From positions 1-12,383 of the forward strand of contig JAURGL010000041.1 in NCBI GenBank assembly GCA_030833825.1: DNA of 12,383 nucleotides. The letters run 5' to 3'. The notes under the pieces are model-generated. The model saw nothing but the letters and a program-made list of their open reading frames with translations, was not told the DNA's origin and did no database searches. Below, piece after piece: positions 1 through 5,933 of the stretch (position 1 is the stretch's first letter; the number at the start of each line of letters is the position of its first letter). This DNA comes from Vulcanococcus sp. SFB_649D_100_25 (GTDB taxonomy: Bacteria; Cyanobacteriota; Cyanobacteriia; PCC-6307; Cyanobiaceae). A program made the translations under genes and the position numbers.

Positions 1-1
1 C

Positions 2-985
2 AGCCGCACCCTTTTGCAGGGACTGGGGTTGTGGCATCCCCTTCAGGCCTCCCTGGCTCCCTTCAGGCGACTGGAGCTCTGCGATCACGCCACCCGGCAG
101 CGTGTCCCCTTCACAGGCGCAGACCTTGGCGGCGGCTCGGATCAGCCGGTGGGCTGGATCCTTCAGCACGGCCCCTTGATGGAGGTGTTGCTGCAGGCTG
201 CCGAGGCCCATCCCTTGATCCGACTGGAGCTGGGCTCAGCTCCCGATGGGACGGAGGACGCCGTTGATCTTTGCGTGGCCGCCGATGGGCATGGCTCCCC
301 CACCCGGAAGGGCTGTGGGATTGCCCACTGGCGCTTGCCTTACCGGCAGGGCTGTCTGACGGTTCAGGTCCGGCTGCGGGGCTCGGATCCCGATCAGGCC
401 TGGGAGTTGTTTCGCCCTGAGGGGCCCTTCGCGGTCCTGCCCCTCGGCGGCGATGCCTTCCAGTTGGTCTGGAGTGCCCCGCTGGCTCGGCTGCGGCAGC
501 TGGAGCAGCTGACCCCCGTCGCCTTTCTTGATGCCCTCTCGGCCGCCCTGCCGGAGGATCTCCAGGCGGAGGTGCTCCTTGATCAGCCCCGTGCGTTCCC
601 GGTCGCCCTGGAGTGGGCCTGGCCCCTGCGGCGCGGCCGCACGGTCCTTGTTGGGGAGGTGGCCCATCGCTGCCATCCCGTCGGGGGCCAGGGACTCAAT
701 CTCTGCTGGCGTGATGTGGCGGAACTGCATCAGCTCGCGCTCCGGTGCAGCCGGGGGCGTCTGCCGGTGGCGCGCCTGGGGGGTCTTTATGCCCGCCGCC
801 GTTGGCTCGATATCGCTCTGGTGCTGCTGGCCACCGACGCTCTGGTGCGCCTGTTCTCGAACCGCGCACCGCTGCTGCTGCCCCTGCGGCGTCTTGCCCT
901 TGTCCTGCTTGGGCGCTGGGGATGGCTGCGGCAGCTCAGCCTGAGGGCCATGAGCGATGGACCTTGCCGGCTTTGGACACCCTGA
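2..985 (+). CDS. UbiH/COQ6-like FAD-dependent monooxygenase, 5' end cut off by the window
   Basis: This is a flavin-dependent aromatic hydroxylase of the UbiH/COQ6 (PHBH-fold) group, which in cyanobacteria probably acts on prenylated quinone or related aromatic rings. The reading frame is open to the left edge, so the N-terminal GxGxxG Rossmann motif lies outside the window. The first visible residues (SRTLLQGLGLW) match the family stretch that follows that region. The C-terminal flavin-binding motif is clear about two thirds along, around nt 652-724: GEVAH, then HPVGGQGLN, then RD. Two positions differ from the usual motif: GDAAH is GEVAH, and the Gly after GLNL is Cys. About 327 codons are visible, so only some 60-80 residues should be missing. 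A possible TTG start at nt 14 is not convincing because homology continues upstream of it. The DUF2949 gene follows 27 bp downstream on the same strand. The family call is firm; the substrate cannot be named. Confidence 0.85.
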   Translation, partial: SRTLLQGLGLWHPLQASLAPFRRLELCDHATRQRVPFTGADLGGGSDQPVGWILQHGPLMEVLLQAAEAHPLIRLELGSAPDGTEDAVDLCVAADGHGSPTRKGCGIAHWRLPYRQGCLTVQVRLRGSDPDQAWELFRPEGPFAVLPLGGDAFQLVWSAPLARLRQLEQLTPVAFLDALSAALPEDLQAEVLLDQPRAFPVALEWAWPLRRGRTVLVGEVAHRCHPVGGQGLNLCWRDVAELHQLALRCSRGRLPVARLGGLYARRRWLDIALVLLATDALVRLFSNRAPLLLPLRRLALVLLGRWGWLRQLSLRAMSDGPCRLWTP

Positions 986-1012
986 TCAGGATGGGGCACC
1001 CGCAGAGGCGAG

Positions 1013-1225
1013 ATGGTGATCAGCACCTCTCCGCAACCGGCTCCCCATCAGGAACTCCTGCGCTATCTCCGCACGGAAGTGGGGCTCAGTGACAACGCCA
1101 TGGGCCTGGGGCTCAAGCAGGCGCAGCTGGAGCAGGCTCCTCTGCCAATCGTGCTCTGGCGCTACGGCCTGATCAGCCTCGAGCAGCTGGATCAGGTGTT
1201 GCTCTGGCAGGACCAGAACCTGTAG
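1013..1225 (+). CDS. DUF2949 family small cyanobacterial protein
   Basis: A 70-residue protein that I recognise as DUF2949, a family of unknown function largely confined to cyanobacteria. The recognisable block is at residues 43-65, with LPIVLWRYGLISLEQLDQVL matching the family's typical 'LP..LW.YGLI.L.QLD' signature. The N-terminal part (residues 12-40) looks helical, and no membrane segment or signal peptide is visible. The start is the ATG at 1013; a GTG directly after it is an alternative. It lies 27 bp after the UbiH-like gene, so the two may be co-transcribed. Downstream there is a palindrome and then the convergent apt gene. Function is unknown. Confidence 0.85.
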   Translation: MVISTSPQPAPHQELLRYLRTEVGLSDNAMGLGLKQAQLEQAPLPIVLWRYGLISLEQLDQVLLWQDQNL

Positions 1226-1242
1226 GCGCGGCTGTGCCTGTG

Positions 1243-1265
1243 GTTAGTCGACTGAGTCGACTAAC
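1243..1265. repeat. Perfect nested palindrome between convergent genes
   Basis: Ten-base arms GTTAGTCGAC and GTCGACTAAC flank the triplet TGA. The symmetry extends one more base pair, leaving a single central G. Inside it, the octamer AGTCGACT, itself palindromic, occurs twice (1246-1253 and 1255-1262). It sits 17 nt past the DUF2949 stop and 55 nt past the end of apt, which is read in the opposite direction. It could fold as a 10-bp hairpin with a 3-nt loop and act as a bidirectional terminator or mRNA end. Neither side has a T tract, so a protein-binding site is equally possible. Confidence 0.6.
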
Positions 1266-1320
1266 AACGGGATCCCTCCTGACGGAGGACTTCCCAGCGG
1301 AGTCATCCCGCAACGAGCGA

Positions 1321-1845
1321 TCAGTAGACGATCAGGGATTCCACCGGGACCTCAGACGGCAGCTTGTTTTTCCCGCCGAGATCCGAGAGCTCCACGACAA
1401 AGGCAAAGCCGCAAAGGGTGCCCCCCACGCGGTTCACCAGCTCCGCGCAGGCGCCGGCTGTGCCGCCGGTGGCCAGCAGGTCATCCACGATCAGGACGCG
1501 GGGGTTCCGCTCAAAGCCGTCCGGCAGGATTTCCAGTCGGTCCGTCCCGTACTCCAGGCTGTAGTCGACCCCGATCACCTCTCCGGGGAGCTTGCCGGGT
1601 TTGCGCACCGGGCTGAAACCGATCTGGCGGGCGGTGGCCAAAGCGGTCCCGACAATGAAACCGCGGGATTCAATCCCCACGATCAGATCTGGCTGGAGCT
1701 GATCGCAGACCAGCCCCAGTTGCCGCATCACTTCCTGCCAGGCGCTGGCCTGGCGCATCAGGGGGGTGATGTCGCGAAACAGGATCCCTGGCTTGGGGAA
1801 ATCGGGAATTTCCCGCACCAGTTGGCGCAGATCGAGGGCGGTCAT
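1321..1845 (-). CDS. apt: Adenine phosphoribosyltransferase
   Basis: Cytosolic purine salvage enzyme that joins adenine and PRPP to give AMP and pyrophosphate. The protein has 174 residues, normal for Apt. Family landmarks appear in order: the N-terminal block IPDFPKPGILFRDITPL (13-29), VGIESRGF (56-63), the flexible-loop segment around residues 80-90 with RKPGKLPGE, YSLEYG (95-100), and the PRPP-binding motif VLIVDDLLATGGTA (117-130). The ATG at 1845 was chosen because family similarity begins at once after it. The frame stays open far upstream, but that extension runs antisense to the DUF3038 gene and has no Apt similarity. The gene is divergent from DUF3038 across 39 bp and convergent with DUF2949. 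No divergent or missing catalytic segment is seen. Confidence 0.96.
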   Translation of the reverse strand: MTALDLRQLVREIPDFPKPGILFRDITPLMRQASAWQEVMRQLGLVCDQLQPDLIVGIESRGFIVGTALATARQIGFSPVRKPGKLPGEVIGVDYSLEYGTDRLEILPDGFERNPRVLIVDDLLATGGTAGACAELVNRVGGTLCGFAFVVELSDLGGKNKLPSEVPVESLIVY

Positions 1846-1884
1846 GGTCGACGAATCAGCGCCATAGCTGGCAGTATCGCAGCC

Positions 1885-2421
1885 ATGGCCGATGCTCCAG
1901 CCCCCTTGCAGACTCCCCTGTCCCGTCGGGGCATCGAGCGTTTGGACCTGATGCTCCTCTGCGCCGAAGCCCTGGACCTCAATGGCGGGGAGGCGATGGT
2001 CTGGCTGAGCGAGGAGATGGGTTTCCGCGATCTCTTCCCAAATCGGGTGGAGCTCTGGAAGCGGCGCTGCAGCAACCCATTGCGTCGCAACACCCGCCGC
2101 GCCGCCCTTAAGCCCGAGGAAACCGACGCCCTGATCCGCATCCTCAACGCCCTGGCGGAGCGCCTCTATCCGATGCTCCGCACCCTCCTTTCCTCCGCGG
2201 AGCCGCCGGAACTCAACCAGCAGCGCTGGGATCTGTTCCGCAGTCGCCTCAAGGAACTGGTGCAGGAGCGCCTCAACCCGCGGCGCGGCGGGGTGCAGCG
2301 TCTCCTGGATCCCCAGGAGGGGGCCGAGCTCAGCCGCGAGCTGGTCCAGGCGATGGCCCTTAGTGCCGGTGAAGGCGGATTCGAGCGCTTGCGCGCGAGT
2401 CTGCTGGATGCGGCTGTTTGA
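1885..2421 (+). CDS. DUF3038 family cyanobacterial protein
   Basis: A 178-residue soluble, mostly helical and charged protein that I recognise as DUF3038, a cyanobacterial family of unknown function. The signature is in the first half: RLDLMLLCAEALDLNGGEA (19-37), NRVELWKRR...NPLRR (53-68) and EETDALIRILNALAERLYPMLR (78-99). The C-terminal half is rich in Glu and Arg and may form coiled coil. The start is the ATG at 1885. The same frame is open back to 1234, but that part is antisense to apt and carries no family similarity. The DUF4335 gene begins 15 bp downstream, a neighbour pairing I have met before for these two families, so they probably form one operon and perhaps one complex. No function is claimed. 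Confidence 0.88.
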   Translation: MADAPAPLQTPLSRRGIERLDLMLLCAEALDLNGGEAMVWLSEEMGFRDLFPNRVELWKRRCSNPLRRNTRRAALKPEETDALIRILNALAERLYPMLRTLLSSAEPPELNQQRWDLFRSRLKELVQERLNPRRGGVQRLLDPQEGAELSRELVQAMALSAGEGGFERLRASLLDAAV

Positions 2422-2436
2422 TCCCTTGTGTCTGCC

Positions 2437-3024
2437 ATGAAACTCACCAGCCGCTACGAGCAGACCAGTTGTCGCCTGGTGGTGGAGGGCCTGCCGGATC
2501 TCTCCGCCGGACAGGACTCCGGAACGATCGGGATCGTCACCGGTTTCAGCATGGGCCTGGCGGGCCACACCGAGCTGGAGGGTCAGCGGGAGCACCTGCA
2601 GGCCCTGCTCGCTGCGGTGATCCCCTACGCCCGCCATCTGCTCAGCGGGGTGCCCAGGGCGTTTGGGGCAGCGGATGCCCCCGTTGCGATCGAACCCAGC
2701 CAGGGCCGTCATCAACTGGAGCTGCGCAGCAGTCAGCCCGATACCCCTGCCCTGCAGGTCCAGCTGGATGACGCGGAGCTCTCGGATCTAGTCCGTTGCC
2801 TCGATCAGGTCCGCCTGGATCAGCGCCTTGCCATTCCCTTCGAGCTGCCTGAACTCCATCCCCTCAGCCGGAAGGAGCTGAGGCATCGTCAACCCCTGTT
2901 GCGGCGTCTGGCGGCCCCGGTGGCCGGGGTGGCGGCGTTGCTGCTCAGCGCCGCCCTTGTCTCGCTGGCCCCCACCCCCAAGCCCCCCGGCTCGGCACCG
3001 GCGAGCCCTTCGTCTACCAAGTAG
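2437..3024 (+). CDS. DUF4335 family protein with C-terminal membrane anchor
   Basis: A 195-residue protein assigned to DUF4335, a cyanobacterial family of unknown function usually found beside DUF3038. The N-terminal block with RYEQTSCRLVVEGLP (6-20) fits the family start, where a short 'Y..pTC.L..eg' strand is typical. The body (residues 30-150) appears to be a mixed alpha/beta soluble domain. A single hydrophobic helix at about 158-178 is followed by a Pro/Ser-rich tail of 17 residues, suggesting a tail-anchored topology with the main domain in the cytoplasm. The ATG at 2437 was chosen; a GTG at 2428 in the same frame is possible and would leave 6 bp after DUF3038. Tight spacing argues for co-expression with DUF3038. 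Confidence 0.85.
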   Translation: MKLTSRYEQTSCRLVVEGLPDLSAGQDSGTIGIVTGFSMGLAGHTELEGQREHLQALLAAVIPYARHLLSGVPRAFGAADAPVAIEPSQGRHQLELRSSQPDTPALQVQLDDAELSDLVRCLDQVRLDQRLAIPFELPELHPLSRKELRHRQPLLRRLAAPVAGVAALLLSAALVSLAPTPKPPGSAPASPSSTK

Positions 3025-3065
3025 TCACGTTGAACGGGTGACGTTGAACTGGTGACGTTGACGTC
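3024..3065. repeat. Three tandem copies of a 14-nt unit
   Basis: The unit GTGACGTTGAACTG is repeated head to tail with period 14: 3024-3037 (GTCACGTTGAACGG), 3038-3051 (GTGACGTTGAACTG) and 3052-3065 (third copy, diverging after GTGACGTTGA). The core ACGTTGA is identical in all three. The first copy overlaps the last base of the DUF4335 stop codon, and the array ends 32 nt before the ATG at 3098. A period of 14 is not a whole helical turn. The array could be a regulator binding array, a slippage-derived repeat, or neutral. Confidence 0.7.
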
Positions 3066-3097
3066 CGCTTGAATCGATCCACACTGGCTCTACCGCG

Positions 3098-3346
3098 ATG
3101 AGCGCATTGACCTGGTCTGAATTGCGGCGCCGTGTCACCCGTCTGGGCACCTGTCTGGATGTGGTGGTGCGCAGTGATCCGGAAGTGTGCGGCCTCAGTG
3201 GGCCCACCTTCCACATCTCCCTCCATCACGGCGGTCAGGGGGATTGCACCGTGGGTGACCTGAGCCTGGTGGATTGCCCCAACGAGTTGGTGTTGGTTGA
3301 ATTCGAGCGCTGGATGCGCGGCGCTGGCTACAGCCTCGACTCATGA
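3098..3346 (+). CDS. Small hypothetical protein, first gene of a coupled pair
   Basis: An 82-residue protein that I do not recognise. It is soluble, with a basic N-terminal helix (residues 5-16), an alternating hydrophobic strand pattern (18-60) and an aromatic C-terminal helix with EFERWMRGAGY. It contains four cysteines (19, 31, 50 and 60) but no CxxC pair. Codon use is strongly G/C at third positions, like its neighbours, which supports real coding. Its stop overlaps the start of the next gene as ATGA, so the two are likely translationally coupled. No clear ribosome-binding site precedes the ATG. The 14-nt tandem repeat lies just upstream and could be part of its leader or promoter. Confidence 0.72.
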   Translation: MSALTWSELRRRVTRLGTCLDVVVRSDPEVCGLSGPTFHISLHHGGQGDCTVGDLSLVDCPNELVLVEFERWMRGAGYSLDS

Positions 3347-3732
3347 CTCGGCAGCGTCGCTTGCAGGTGGTGCGTTCCACTCCTGCGCTGAGCAAGCGGA
3401 AGGGAAAGGCCAAGCGTCGTCCGCGGCTGATCCTCGAGGCCCTATTGCTGATGGCCGGAGGTGTCGGACTCCTGGTCCTCTTGCTGCATCTGCCGGATCT
3501 GATTGATCTGGACAGCCTGCTGTTGGTCAGCACGGCCCTGGCGAATCTGATCGGTGGGCTCTCTCGCTTGCTGATGGGGATCCTCCAGCTGTTGGGCGTC
3601 GCCGTGCTGGTGGGAGCGGCTTTGCTGGCCCTGGTGCTCCTGCTGGGGGGGCTGGTGCGTCTGGTCCGGGCCGCCCTGCTGCCAGCTCCCGCCGCCAAGC
3701 CCAAGTCAACCCGCAAGAAGGGGCGCCGCTAG
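3343..3732 (+). CDS. Small basic integral membrane protein of unknown function
   Basis: A 129-residue protein. It has a strongly basic N-terminal segment (residues 4-28, many Arg and Lys), a first membrane helix at about 29-50, a short loop with acidic residues (52-58), a second long hydrophobic stretch at about 75-107 and a basic tail ending KKGRR. The positive-inside rule suggests that both ends are cytoplasmic, giving a two-helix hairpin. I do not recognise the family. The start ATG overlaps the previous gene's stop (ATGA). It may work with that 82-residue protein, for example as its membrane partner, but this rests on gene order only. Confidence 0.8.
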   Translation: MTRQRRLQVVRSTPALSKRKGKAKRRPRLILEALLLMAGGVGLLVLLLHLPDLIDLDSLLLVSTALANLIGGLSRLLMGILQLLGVAVLVGAALLALVLLLGGLVRLVRAALLPAPAAKPKSTRKKGRR

Positions 3733-3794
3733 GGCGTTGTCCCGCCGGAGCTTTCCCTTCATCCTGGGGCGACATCCTGTTCTGGCCCCCTCCA

Positions 3795-4817
3795 ATGCGC
3801 GCCTGGCGTCCCTGGTTGCTGGCCCTGTTTCTCCTGGGAGCCTTCAGCCCTGAAGCGGCGACATCCTGTAGCCGTGTGCTCTCCAACAGCAATGGCAAGG
3901 CCGTGGTGGTGGGGCGCACGATGGACCTTTACCTCGATGACAAGGCGGCGATGGTGCTGCGTCCCCGCGGCCTGAAGGCCGGGGGTTTCGTGAGTGCCTC
4001 GGTGCAGAACGTCAAACGCTGGCAGGTGCGGCACGGGAGCGTTGGCGTGATGAGTGTTGGCACCGTGCTGGCCGATGGGCTCAACGAGCGGGGCCTCAAC
4101 GTGAATCTTCTGTACCTCTCCGGCAGCAATTACGGGGCACGTCAGAGCGGGAAGCCCGCCATCTCCAACCTCCGCATGGCGGAATTCGTGCTCGACAACT
4201 TCGCCACGGTGGACGAGGCGATTGCCGGATTGGCCGAGGTCCAGGTCGTCTCAGATCGGATCCTTGATCGCGATTGGGGCTTGCACCTCTCCCTGGCTGA
4301 TCGCAGCGGGAACTCGGCGGTGGTGGAGTACATCGATGGGCGGATGGTTGTGCACCAGGGCAATCAGACCCGGGTGATGACGAACGAGCCAGCCCTGGCC
4401 TGGCAGCTCAACAACCTCAAGCGTTATCGCCCCTTTGGCGGTTCCCTCCCGCTGCCTGGCGACGTGGATCCGGCCTCACGGTTCGTCCGGGCATCCACCT
4501 TCCTGAGCACCCTGCCAAAGGCCTCCTCTATCTCTGAGGCGGAAGCCAACCTCTACGGGGTGATGAAGAACGTGGCGGTGCCCGCCGGGGCTGAGGACTA
4601 CTCCGGCAGCAAGGCCGAGGACAGCTGGGACACGCTCTGGACCGTCATCGCCAACCTGGATCAAGGCAGTTACGCCTTTCAACTGGCCCGCAATCCCTAT
4701 CCCGTTTGGGTGGAACTGAGCAAGCTGAATTTCTCCAGTGGTGGCCCGATGCGGGTGCTGGACGTGCAATCCCCGACTCTCACAGGAGATGTCTCCGCTG
4801 TGCTGAATCGCTCCTAA
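3795..4817 (+). CDS. Exported choloylglycine hydrolase/penicillin acylase-family Ntn hydrolase
   Basis: A linear amide C-N hydrolase of the Ntn superfamily, related to bile-salt hydrolase and penicillin V acylase. It has 340 residues. A signal peptide covers residues 1-22 or 24 (Arg-rich start, core LLALFLLGAF), placing the enzyme in the periplasm or outside. The predicted nucleophile is Cys25, right after the signal region (AATSC), as the family needs for a free N-terminal Cys after processing. Arg41 and Asp44 are at exactly the bile-salt hydrolase spacing (Cys+16, Cys+19). Other family residues are Asn98 in DGLNERGL, Asn197 in MTNEPALAWQL, and Arg229 in SRFVRAS. The active site is therefore complete. 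A cyanobacterium has no bile-salt role, so the substrate may be an N-acyl amide such as an acyl-homoserine lactone or a lipopeptide; that is inference. No clear Shine-Dalgarno sequence precedes the ATG. Confidence 0.92.
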   Translation: MRAWRPWLLALFLLGAFSPEAATSCSRVLSNSNGKAVVVGRTMDLYLDDKAAMVLRPRGLKAGGFVSASVQNVKRWQVRHGSVGVMSVGTVLADGLNERGLNVNLLYLSGSNYGARQSGKPAISNLRMAEFVLDNFATVDEAIAGLAEVQVVSDRILDRDWGLHLSLADRSGNSAVVEYIDGRMVVHQGNQTRVMTNEPALAWQLNNLKRYRPFGGSLPLPGDVDPASRFVRASTFLSTLPKASSISEAEANLYGVMKNVAVPAGAEDYSGSKAEDSWDTLWTVIANLDQGSYAFQLARNPYPVWVELSKLNFSSGGPMRVLDVQSPTLTGDVSAVLNRS

Positions 4818-4818
4818 G

Positions 4819-4932
4819 TCAGCCGCCGTGCAGCTGCTGGAACCACATCCCAGCCAGCTGCCAGCTGGAGTAAACGAAGATCGCCAGGAACAGCCAGTTC
4901 AGCCAGGCGGGACGCTTGTCGTTGTCGAACAT
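4819..4932 (-). CDS. 37-residue single-span membrane peptide
   Basis: A very short open frame found by reading the minus strand of the gap left of the 110-residue exported protein. It starts MFDNDKRPAWLNWLFLAIFV and ends MWFQQLHGG. It has a short charged N-terminus, one membrane helix at about residues 9-30 with several Trp at its borders, and a polar tail. This layout resembles known tiny thylakoid or membrane-complex subunits, though I cannot match it to one. The ATG at 4932 lies 22 nt after the stop of the upstream gene on the same strand, suggesting an operon. Third codon positions are nearly all G or C, as in neighbouring genes. The stop is 1 nt past the end of the convergent hydrolase gene. 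Confidence 0.68.
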   Translation of the reverse strand: MFDNDKRPAWLNWLFLAIFVYSSWQLAGMWFQQLHGG

Positions 4933-4954
4933 GGCTCTGCCGCAGGGGCGGGCA

Positions 4955-5287
4955 TCATCGCAAGGTCCAGCTTTGAACGACGCCCTGGGCCTTAGGGCCT
5001 GGCACTGTCACCACCCCGAGGTTCTTGCCTCCTCGCTTGTAGTCGTAGCGGCAGAAGCCCATCCCCGTTCCCGAGCAGGCGCTGAGGCTGGCGAGGCGAT
5101 TGCCGGCCAGTTGTCTCTCGAATGGATCTGGATTCAGTCCGGGGACTGGGCGCCAGCCCTGGCGGCGTAAACGCACGTCGACCTGCTCGATCGGTTCCTG
5201 CGGCAGCAGCGAGGGCTCATCGGCGCTCAGGGCAGCCTGGGACCCGGTCAGCACGATGGCGAGCAACCCGAGCAGCAACGCGACCAT
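4955..5287 (-). CDS. Small exported protein with a cysteine pair
   Basis: A 110-residue protein that I do not recognise. An N-terminal signal peptide spans about residues 1-19 or 1-22 (core LLLGLLAIVLTG, then SQA and ALSA as possible cleavage sites). The mature part has a proline-rich stretch with a WRPVPGLNPDPF segment (45-56) and a glycine-rich block CSGTGMGFCRYDYKR (71-85). Within that block Cys71 and Cys79 could form a disulfide in the periplasm or lumen. The C-terminal portion looks like beta strands. It is likely co-transcribed with the 37-residue membrane peptide 22 nt downstream. The start is the ATG at 5287, required to keep the signal peptide intact. Confidence 0.82.
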   Translation of the reverse strand: MVALLLGLLAIVLTGSQAALSADEPSLLPQEPIEQVDVRLRRQGWRPVPGLNPDPFERQLAGNRLASLSACSGTGMGFCRYDYKRGGKNLGVVTVPGPKAQGVVQSWTLR

Positions 5288-5328
5288 GGTGGTGGCGCTC
5301 CGTACGTCACCCTCGATTAGAGCAACGA

Positions 5329-5619
5329 TCAGGCGCGAGCGGCACTGCGGCTTTCCCTGACCTGATCGTGCAGGGTTTCCAGCTGGCTATGCACCGCCTT
5401 CAACTGGGAACGGATGGCCTCGGTGTTCTCGAGCCTGCTGAGGCTGAGGAGCATCGCTTCGATCTGCTCCTTGCTGTTGATCAGCACTCTGCACTCACTG
5501 GTGCCAGGTTCGTAGCGCATCTGACAGTTCTGGTTCCCCCCAATGGAAGCGAGGTCGACCGGGGGCGAGTGTCGCCGTTGCTGCCATTTGGGCAGTTGCC
5601 TGGCCTTCTGGCAGGGCAT
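5329..5619 (-). CDS. Small hypothetical protein with C-terminal coiled coil
   Basis: A 96-residue protein from the ATG at 5619, not recognised. The first third is basic and unstructured. A short segment with two cysteines follows (NCQMRYEPGTSECRV, 31-45). Residues 48-91 form a continuous amphipathic helix with heptad-like Leu/Ile spacing (IEAMLLSLSRLENTEAIRSQL and onward), probably a coiled coil. An internal ATG at 5520 would give a 63-residue product holding only the second Cys and the helix. Codon bias does not clearly separate the two choices, so the longer form is given with caution. It lies 41 bp upstream of the exported 110-residue protein on the same strand and 102 bp after tRNA-Ser. 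Confidence 0.62.
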   Translation of the reverse strand: MPCQKARQLPKWQQRRHSPPVDLASIGGNQNCQMRYEPGTSECRVLINSKEQIEAMLLSLSRLENTEAIRSQLKAVHSQLETLHDQVRESRSAARA

Positions 5620-5689
5620 GCCAAACCGCTCATTTCAGCCGTCTGGGGGTTTGATGCAAGGGCTCAAATCTTGAGATTTCCTTGTCTCA

Positions 5690-5714
5690 CGCCCGCCCCT
5701 CAAAGGGGCGGGCG
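5690..5714 (-). terminator. GC-rich hairpin after tRNA-Ser, probable terminator or 3' end
   Basis: A perfect 10-bp stem (plus-strand arms CGCCCGCCCC at 5690-5699 and GGGGCGGGCG at 5705-5714) with a 5-nt loop. Its near edge is 7 nt past the tRNA 3' end on the minus strand. The stem is all G-C. No U tract follows on either strand, so factor-independent termination is not certain; the hairpin may instead mark or protect the tRNA precursor's 3' end. Confidence 0.6.
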
Positions 5715-5721
5715 GCAGGAG

Positions 5722-5806
5722 CGGAGGGGGTGGGATTCGAACCCACGGAGGCTTTCACCTCGCCGGTTTTCAAGACCGGAGCCATCAACCACTCGACCAC
5801 CCCTCC
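5722..5806 (-). tRNA. tRNA-Ser(UGA)
   Basis: An 85-nt class II tRNA. The acceptor stem GGAGGGG (5' end at 5806) pairs with CCCCTCC, with discriminator G at 5722. The anticodon stem CCGGT/ACCGG encloses loop CTTGAAA, giving anticodon UGA, which reads UCA and related Ser codons. A long variable arm with a GAGG/CCTC stem is typical of tRNA-Ser. The T arm is GTGGG-TTCGAAT-CCCAC. The 3' CCA is not encoded, as is common in cyanobacteria, and must be added by the CCA enzyme. Confidence 0.97.
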
Positions 5807-5933
5807 AGGGACGACCAAAGGGCCAAACCCATTGTTCCATGAGGCTTTCCGCTTGTCTCGTCTCATTTTGAGAGCCCTGAGACGTTTTGGCATGGTTGGA
5901 GCAGAGCGAAGCGGTTGCCGGGCCGTTCATCCG

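Noticed and set aside
1234..1884. In-frame extension upstream of DUF3038
   Set aside because: It runs antisense through the whole of apt and has no DUF3038 similarity; the family match begins near the ATG at 1885.
1846..2715. In-frame extension upstream of apt on the minus strand
   Set aside because: It is antisense to DUF3038 and the start of DUF4335; Apt has its normal length from the ATG at 1845.
3768..3869. 13-nt direct repeat GGCGACATCCTGT at 3768-3780 and 3857-3869
   Set aside because: Only two copies 89 bp apart, one of them inside the hydrolase signal-peptide coding region; no flanking structure suggests a transposon end or att site, so probably chance.
4854..4868. Short palindrome CCAGCTG-C-CAGCTGG
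   Set aside because: It falls inside the 37-residue peptide's coding sequence and is explained by the Ser-Trp-Gln-Leu codons; too short to be a terminator by itself.
5655..5677. AAATCT-TG-AGATTT inverted repeat and the overlapping CTCAA/TTGAG pair
   Set aside because: Six-base and five-base arms in a short A/T-rich patch; not distinctive enough to call a site.
5122..5871. 249-codon plus-strand open frame
   Set aside because: It is antisense to the exported protein, the coiled-coil protein and tRNA-Ser, and translates part of the tRNA.
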